Below are positions 49,601 through 64,000 of a stretch of DNA of 64,000 bases, piece by piece (position 1 is the first letter of the stretch; each line of letters begins with the position of its first letter). A model generated the notes under the pieces. It was given only the letters and a program-made list of their open reading frames with translations. It was not told where the DNA came from and ran no database searches. The DNA is from Baylisascaris procyonis. Taxonomy: Eukaryota > Nematoda > Chromadorea > Rhabditida > Ascarididae. The position numbers were made by a program, and so were the translations under genes. Location: the NCBI GenBank assembly GCA_037389465.1, contig JAZARR010000221.1, positions 660,501-724,500 on the forward strand, given 5' to 3'.

Positions 49601-52600
49601 CCGATGGCCGTATGAACTACTGTAGGACGTCACCTTAGTCAATCTGTTGTCATAAGGAATATCGGCATTTAAAAACCTGTGCGTTGCTGTTCACGATGAG
49701 AACACCATGCGCCTTGCGATCATGCTCAACTGCAATGTAGAATGGATAAGCACCGTAAAGATTTTGGTTGCTCGTTGAAGAAGATGGGAATTGGTCTCTT
49801 GAAAACATCGGCCATGTTTCGTAGCTATCCACTGTGTGCTGAAAGTAGCAGATTTCCAATGTTTACACTGCTTTTTTTTCAATCTTCTGCATATTACTGA
49901 TAACGACTCATTCGGTTGCTATGGTTCTCTAAAGAAACTGTAAATAACCCTCATCGAACGGGACATCTACATAACTGCGTCTGTATGTGATGTGCATGGT
50001 GATCTATATTCCATAAGTGCTGTGAAATTCGTTACGCGAATTATCCACTGCGTATCACAAAGACATATCTAAAATTCTATTCGAAGTTGATCATCACTTC
50101 CAGTATAACACCAAATGAATACGCAAATTGTGCTTCTTGTTGCCTACTTCCGACATTCACCATACACCCGCGCCGCAAATGAGTTTAGTCTTAGGAACAC
50201 AATCAATGGGTATTCACATTACTACGACTACAAAAAAATCTTCACATCTATATAACTGAAAGTTAAGATGGGTGACGCAACATACCCTCAATCTTGATCT
50301 TGTGTGTTCACCGAGGCCATAAATTTCGGATGAACCAATAAATGCTGCGATTTGTATATATTGATCAGCGAACATTAATCCACCTGAAACAATCTAGACT
50401 GTATCTACATCTTCAGTGCCCAAGAGAAGGCTTGATTGTTGTGAAACTTTACGCCATGATTGGTTTTGAAATCTTTTACGAAAAAAGATCAACATTTAAA
50501 ATTTCAGTCGTTTCAGAAAAGAAACTCGCATAACCTTGAATATATTTATATGAAATTCCCGTAATTAATTCTAACATATGCCTATTATCAATGAAATACT
50601 TTCCAATAAAATCACCCAGCAAAATTTTTAATTGGCAGTTGGTTTCGCTAATAATGCCGCCACCTAACCGTACAATAAGGCTGCTGAACCATTCTGGTAT
50701 GGAACACTCAGTGAAATAACGACGCACAACGGGATGCTTGTTGACGGCTGAGCCAAAACTAACCCTCCATCTGAAACTAGCCAGAATCAAAACAAAAGAT
50801 CTCTGACACTTCCTCTGAAAACAAAACGACATCGGAATTCCATGCATCACTCATTACATATTCGAACGCTTGCTCAATTCATCACTTCCACAGCGGAGGG
50901 GAAAGAGAGCAATTTGCAGAAGAGGGTCCAAAGCTTTGCTCTCCCTCTATGAACATCGAGGGCCACTCGGTTATGATAGTCTTTTCCTTATCAGTTGAAT
51001 GTATAAAGCCAAAATTGAACCCTGCGAGTACCAAAGAACGACCTCTTGCAAAAGTAGATGCCAACAAAATGAGCAAGCTTTCTTGTAGTTGGTTAGAGGT
51101 ATATTCAACATCTGCGCGTTTGTTGAACGATAAACGGGTTCATGGAAACGTTCTGCTTTGTCACTTTCGATGCAGCTTTTGTTGCGAAATCTTCGATGAA
51201 ACGATCATGAGAAAATGCGAAAAACTGGTCGCCTCTAAACGACATTCCTATTTCGAGATGGCCTTGAAAAGGAATCTGCTAACGTCCCAAGCCTGACGCC
51301 CATGCTCTCCCAACAATACGATGATGCCTCTGAATATATGCACGTGTCATATGACCCAAAATTCATTCTAGACCCATAGTCCGCTCTGTTATCGTGTGTC
51401 CATCACTCGTTAAGCAGCGAATCACCACAAATAAACTTAAGTTTCGATACTGAATCGCACATGTGATGAAACATTTCGCTGTGGAAGCTCCTCTGCTTCA
51501 CGAATAAAAAAAGTACACAACCATGTAAATATGTCCCCCCCCCCACCCCCCCCCCCACCCACATGTGCACGACAAGACTCTTCAAAGAGAGCATGGAGAG
51601 CCTTTTCGTACCAAGGCCAAAATATGAGGAATATTGGGTAACCATGAAACTTAGACAAGTCAGAATTGTTCCCCACCAATTGTGGTGTCCCATATACTTT
51701 CATTAGCTGATGGCCTCTTCACTTTGAATGCAAAAACGCCAGTCTCAGTGGTTTGCTCAAGAACAAGTTCCTCGCCAGTGTCGTATGACTCTCGAGGAAG
51801 ATTCAGTGGTGGTTCGTACCTGCAACACAGAGGTTTCAGAGTACTTACTGCTCAATATTTTAAACAATCGAGAATCACTTAGAAGCTACAGCGTAGAGGT
51901 TAGGTCAAGGTTCTATAACTTAATTAAGTGGTGACTTGCCCCATTAGGTGAGAGCACCTTTGAAGTTTCAACCGATCCTGAAAATGTCTCAGAAATTCAT
52001 CTTAACTCTGAATTTTTGGTTTTTGCTGATATGCAGTCGCATAGTGAACAGTTTTTACATTTAAATATCCGAGACTAATCGCTCTTGTCTGATTTTACTT
52101 TCCCCACAAGTTCATGCCCATTTAGAGCTAGAAACGCTTCCGTTATCTTAGAGAAAAAAAAAACAAGAACAACGTTGCAAAGAATGATAAGATGAAGTAG
52201 CAGCTCACCTTCCTTCTGGACCTATTCGAATGTTGAGAGTAGAACCAATTCTTGAATATTTGAACAATATTGGTGATATGTTGTCGCCGTATGGATTAGA
52301 AACTCCTGCGTATTTCTCAAGGACCACTCCATCAGTCGTTGAATCCGTTTTAACATAGCCACTTCTTCGTGGGAAGTAGCATGCCGGTATGCCATACTGC
52401 AACATAGCCAAATGAAGGGGACAACACGGTTCTATTTCAGCTTTATTGGCTACCACATTTGGGCCTTCTAGAACTTTCTCGACAAAATAAGAGACAACGA
52501 ACTTATCCTTGTCTCAAAAATCATGCTGAAAATACCCTCGTACACAAAGCAATTGCCAAGAGTTCCTCGCTCTAACTTTTTCATATACTCGGAATGAAAA

Positions 52601-52771
52601 AAATGCAAAACTGCTGGCTAGGTAGCTATTAAGGATTTAGGACTCTAAGCGCTTACGTCACTCCAGCGATCATAAATACATCCCACTTGAGCACAGCGAC
52701 TCGTCAGTAAGGTTGTCCCAGGTGCAGGGAAACACTCAATTCTCTTATCCGGATCCACCGTCTCCAAATAC
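40481..52771 (-). CDS. GH31 module D (complete trefoil + alpha-glucosidase unit, e1-e19)
   Basis: Complete module of 2,718 nt (906 codons). Exons: e1 52657-52771, e2 52209-52396, e3 51677-51819, e4 50286-50383, e5 49677-49838, e6 49152-49313, e7 47795-47932, e8 46880-46999, e9 46210-46293, e10 45978-46085, e11 45388-45594, e12 44744-44895, e13 44279-44494, e14 43979-44092, e15 43433-43574, e16 42779-42920, e17 42004-42090, e18 41137-41270, e19 40481-40686. The e5 donor (GTTTTT) and e16 donor (GTGTGC) are poor matches to consensus, but the exon ends are fixed by alignment with the other modules and by phase. Exons e2-e3 and their introns resemble module C closely, and e13-e11 resemble module B. 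The general family role is hydrolysis of terminal alpha-glucosidic bonds. The substrate preference of this module cannot be read from the sequence. Confidence 0.9.
44279..44494 (-). CDS. Exon e13 of module D: acid/base exon
   Basis: Acid/base Asp at 44446-44448 in GHWLGDN. The near-identity with module B begins in the upstream part of this exon, near 44475, and continues through the intron to e11. Confidence 0.88.
44475..45693. repeat. Near-identical tract D (pairs with 16357-17575)
   Basis: Partner of the module B tract. Outside it, e14-e19 of D resemble A and C more than B. Confidence 0.8.
45388..45594 (-). CDS. Exon e11 of module D: catalytic nucleophile exon
   Basis: Nucleophile Asp at 45568-45570 in WIDMNEP. 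The end reads YEHDAEK. The exon and the roughly 0.9 kb intron to its left are nearly identical to module B. Confidence 0.88.
47795..47932 (-). CDS. Exon e7 of module D, ending at a GC donor
   Basis: It starts LCKYGY and ends LGQ, followed by GCATAG. The upstream sequence reads YNSLAEL where B and E read YKSLAEL. The same GC donor is required here. Confidence 0.82.
51535..51560 (-). repeat. C-rich tract; G-quadruplex potential on the gene strand
   Basis: Runs of ten, eleven and three C separated by single A. The minus (transcribed-sense) strand therefore has long G runs that could fold into a G-quadruplex in the e3/e4 intron of module D. Confidence 0.8.
52657..52771 (-). CDS. Exon e1 of module D: first part of the trefoil domain
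   Basis: Acceptor TTACAG, then G as the first base, and donor GTAAGC. It reads RIEC, SRC and GCIYD, and then GIPACYFP from e2. It joins in phase to e19 of module E, the only e19 with a GTACGT donor. Confidence 0.85.
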
Positions 52772-54806
52772 CTGTAACAGATATTTTTAACAAAGACACT
52801 TTGCCTCTCCGTTATTTCAGTGAAATTTAGCTTCCTCACGCTATCTGATAATCTTCCTCGCTCAACTTTCATGAAGATTGAGGACTAAAGTGGGAGTGGT
52901 TATAACTTCCCCGCCTCATTTTCTCTTGCCCGCAAAGCAGATACTTTCTTTAAGGAGTATCAGCGTTTCTTTTCAGCAGATAATATACGAACAAGAGAAT
53001 TTTTAGATGAAGAACATGAAGGACATGAGAGTCAAATCAATGTTGTTGATGAAGAAAGATGATGTGACCTCAACAACATCGGCTCATCAAGCTGTAACCT
53101 CAAATTTAGGAAGCACTCGAGTGGATAATTCTGGATCGCTTCAGCAAAGACTTCAACATATTCACAAGCAGACAAGAGGCAACTTTTCGGGAAAAGATAC
53201 TCAACGATCGAAAACCTACGTCTATTTTGTGGATTGATAGAAAAATGCAAGAAACACGTCTCTGTCTCGGATTCGGCATCTGCGTCTCGCATTCGGCCAC
53301 TACAAGAAACAGCGTATCGGCAGCTATCGTCGAATGTAGAACTGAGGCATAGAGGGAATGAACGCGATAGTCATTTTCATCCAATAAGTTAGATATCTTT
53401 GCCGCTTATTCCTTATAATTACTATGTGCTGTTTATTATACCTTCCAGAAGAATGCAGCATAAGAAAGTTCAAAATAGACCCCCGACTGGGTCCTCTGCC
53501 GTCCTTTTCGCTGCTGTGTAGCAGCTGCCCGAAGCATCTCTAAGGATTACGCAGAGTGATTGGTGAACAAGCGGTAGAATTTACCTCAGAAAAATTCGAC
53601 CAACAACGAGGACGTCCTAACTTGAGGCTTGAGGCGCAAAGAGAAAGGGATCATACCCTGCAGATGAGATAGTATTCGTATTCCTAACGCACATTGAGCT
53701 TAACGCGCTCAGAGCTTACGCAAAAGCAGAAATAGTTATTCGCCTTCGGTTCTCTGAGGAAGAGGCGGAGTGGCAACTCCAACGAGATAGCAATGATTGA
53801 AAGATATTACCACAACCAAGCAGGCGCATTCAAGAGTACCTGAACAATAAGGAATAATTACGACGATCCGAGCGCCTTTGAAGCGACATATTAACAATTA
53901 TTGTTCAACAAGAAGGCAAAATTAGTAAAATGATGCAATACAGAAAGAACTAGACCTCAATATCCAATAACAGCTTCTCCTGCGACGTTGCAGTCATCTC
54001 AACTGCGTAGGAAACTCGCAGCTGCAACTATTTATGACATGTTCTCATAGCCCTATTTGCATTGGCAATTTTTTTTTTTTTTTAAATCGTGCGGTTTGCC
54101 CCACTCCGAACTTCACTGAGTGTGAAAAGTTTCATCCAGATCAAAGTTTATGGATGAGTGGAAAAGACCGGCCTAACTCGACATCTAATATTGTTCCGCT
54201 CTCTATAACTGTATTTCGGCGTACAGCTCCACTGGATCCCACCAAAACCCATGAAGAATAGCATATATGTTGTGTAGAAGAATCAATATGCCGCAGACCA
54301 TTGTGGACTTCAATGGCACAATATACCTTTGACATGAAATCTCATCCATTTTCATTAAATACAAACTACATATGCCGTGCATAACGCTCCGTTGCAGTCG
54401 GTCACGGGTATTCGGTCCTACAGAAAGGGGATATCACTGGGTGCATAACAGATTTCAAAAAAAAAAATCATATTCTTGTTAAATTATCGAAGAACAGCCT
54501 GCACTGTCGACCTCTTCTAGCTCTATAACTGAACTTCTTGCTGTAAAAAAACCATCAGAATATGTGGGCTACTCTGCTGCAGCTATTATTTCATTACTTA
54601 TGCATTCATAGCAACTATCTTTACAATTCGAAAGGACACTTAGAAGCAAAAGTTCTTAAATATAGAATGTTTGTGGCTGCTCAATAGCTTTCAACGGTAC
54701 ACCAAACACAAATGTTAAAAGCCATTAACAGACATTTATTGGACTGCACATCCCGAACGGGTCGGAACCTATGATCAGGATGAAAAAGCTGAAGGTATTA
54801 ACGTAC
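52772..54806 (-). other. Linker intron between modules E and D
   Basis: 2,035 bp, the longest module junction. It contains the block shared with the C/D linker (53006-53212), a short imperfect repeat near 53260-53300, and a poly-T run near 54069. I see no exon, terminator or first exon in it. Confidence 0.55.
53006..53212. repeat. Linker block shared with 39066-39272
   Basis: Partner of the block in the D/C linker intron. The flanks on both sides differ. Confidence 0.75.
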
Positions 54807-63881
<9,075 letters not shown>

Positions 63882-64000
63882 CTGAAATAAAAGGTTCACA
63901 CATTGCGAAGCATTTGCAAAAATAGCCCCTATCTCTAATCGAAAGAAAAAAAGATTGCAGGACACACAGCTATCAAGTCTCAGATTCCTTGCAGCCAAGC
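63882..64000 (-). other. Intron e5/e6 of module E, running off the right edge
   Basis: It starts at the e6 acceptor (TATTTCAG). The expected e5 is not reached before base 64000. Nothing else is visible. Confidence 0.65.

Noticed and set aside
53007..53237. Plus-strand frame in the E/D linker, also at 39067-39297
   Set aside because: It lies in a duplicated non-coding block. There is no recognisable domain, and the frame diverges as soon as the block ends.

Overview
The window looks like nuclear DNA of a nematode, most likely a parasitic clade V (strongylid-type) species. The reasons are short exons separated by introns of about 0.1 to 2 kb, acceptors of the TTTCAG type, no bacterial gene organisation, and a decayed RTE-like retrotransposon fragment. 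The species cannot be named from the sequence alone.

Almost everything recognisable belongs to one minus-strand locus: a tandem array of family 31 glycoside hydrolase (GH31) units of the sucrase-isomaltase / maltase-glucoamylase type. Each unit has 19 exons (e1 to e19 here) and about 906 codons. In order it encodes a trefoil (P-type) domain, an N-terminal beta domain, the catalytic barrel with nucleophile motif WIDMNE (e11) and acid/base motif HWLGDN (e13), and the C-terminal beta domains. Transcription runs from high to low coordinates. The layout from right to left is module E (e6-e19, 54807-63881, entering from beyond the right edge), D (40481-52771), C (25961-38734), B (11966-25108) and A (e1-e15, 347-10138, leaving past the left edge).

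I placed 86 exons by splice sites, phase and family alignment. All are open, all intron phases match, and the exons sum to 12,315 nt, or 4,105 codons without a stop. The last exon of each upstream module (e19) ends two bases into a codon at a GT donor. The trefoil exon (e1) of the next module starts with the one base that completes it and has no start codon of its own. The simplest reading is one giant gene for a protein with at least five trefoil-GH31 modules in series, against two in the mammalian intestinal enzymes. Five tandem genes is the alternative. By homology the modules would cleave alpha-glucosidic bonds in maltose, starch fragments or sucrose, probably at the gut surface. The N-terminal anchor or signal peptide, promoter, final C-terminus and poly(A) site all lie outside the window.

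The modules are mosaics. Several kilobases of exons and introns are nearly identical between A and C (offset 28,693), B and D (28,118) and B and E (about 42,123), and the nucleophile exon is nearly identical in all five. This points to recent duplication plus gene conversion. Smaller features are a conserved GC-AG intron after e7, an insertion of about 870 bp with an unrecognised reading frame in a module E intron, an RTE fragment in the A/B linker, a perfect hairpin, and long C or G tracts in introns. No second gene, functional tRNA, rRNA or CRISPR array was seen.
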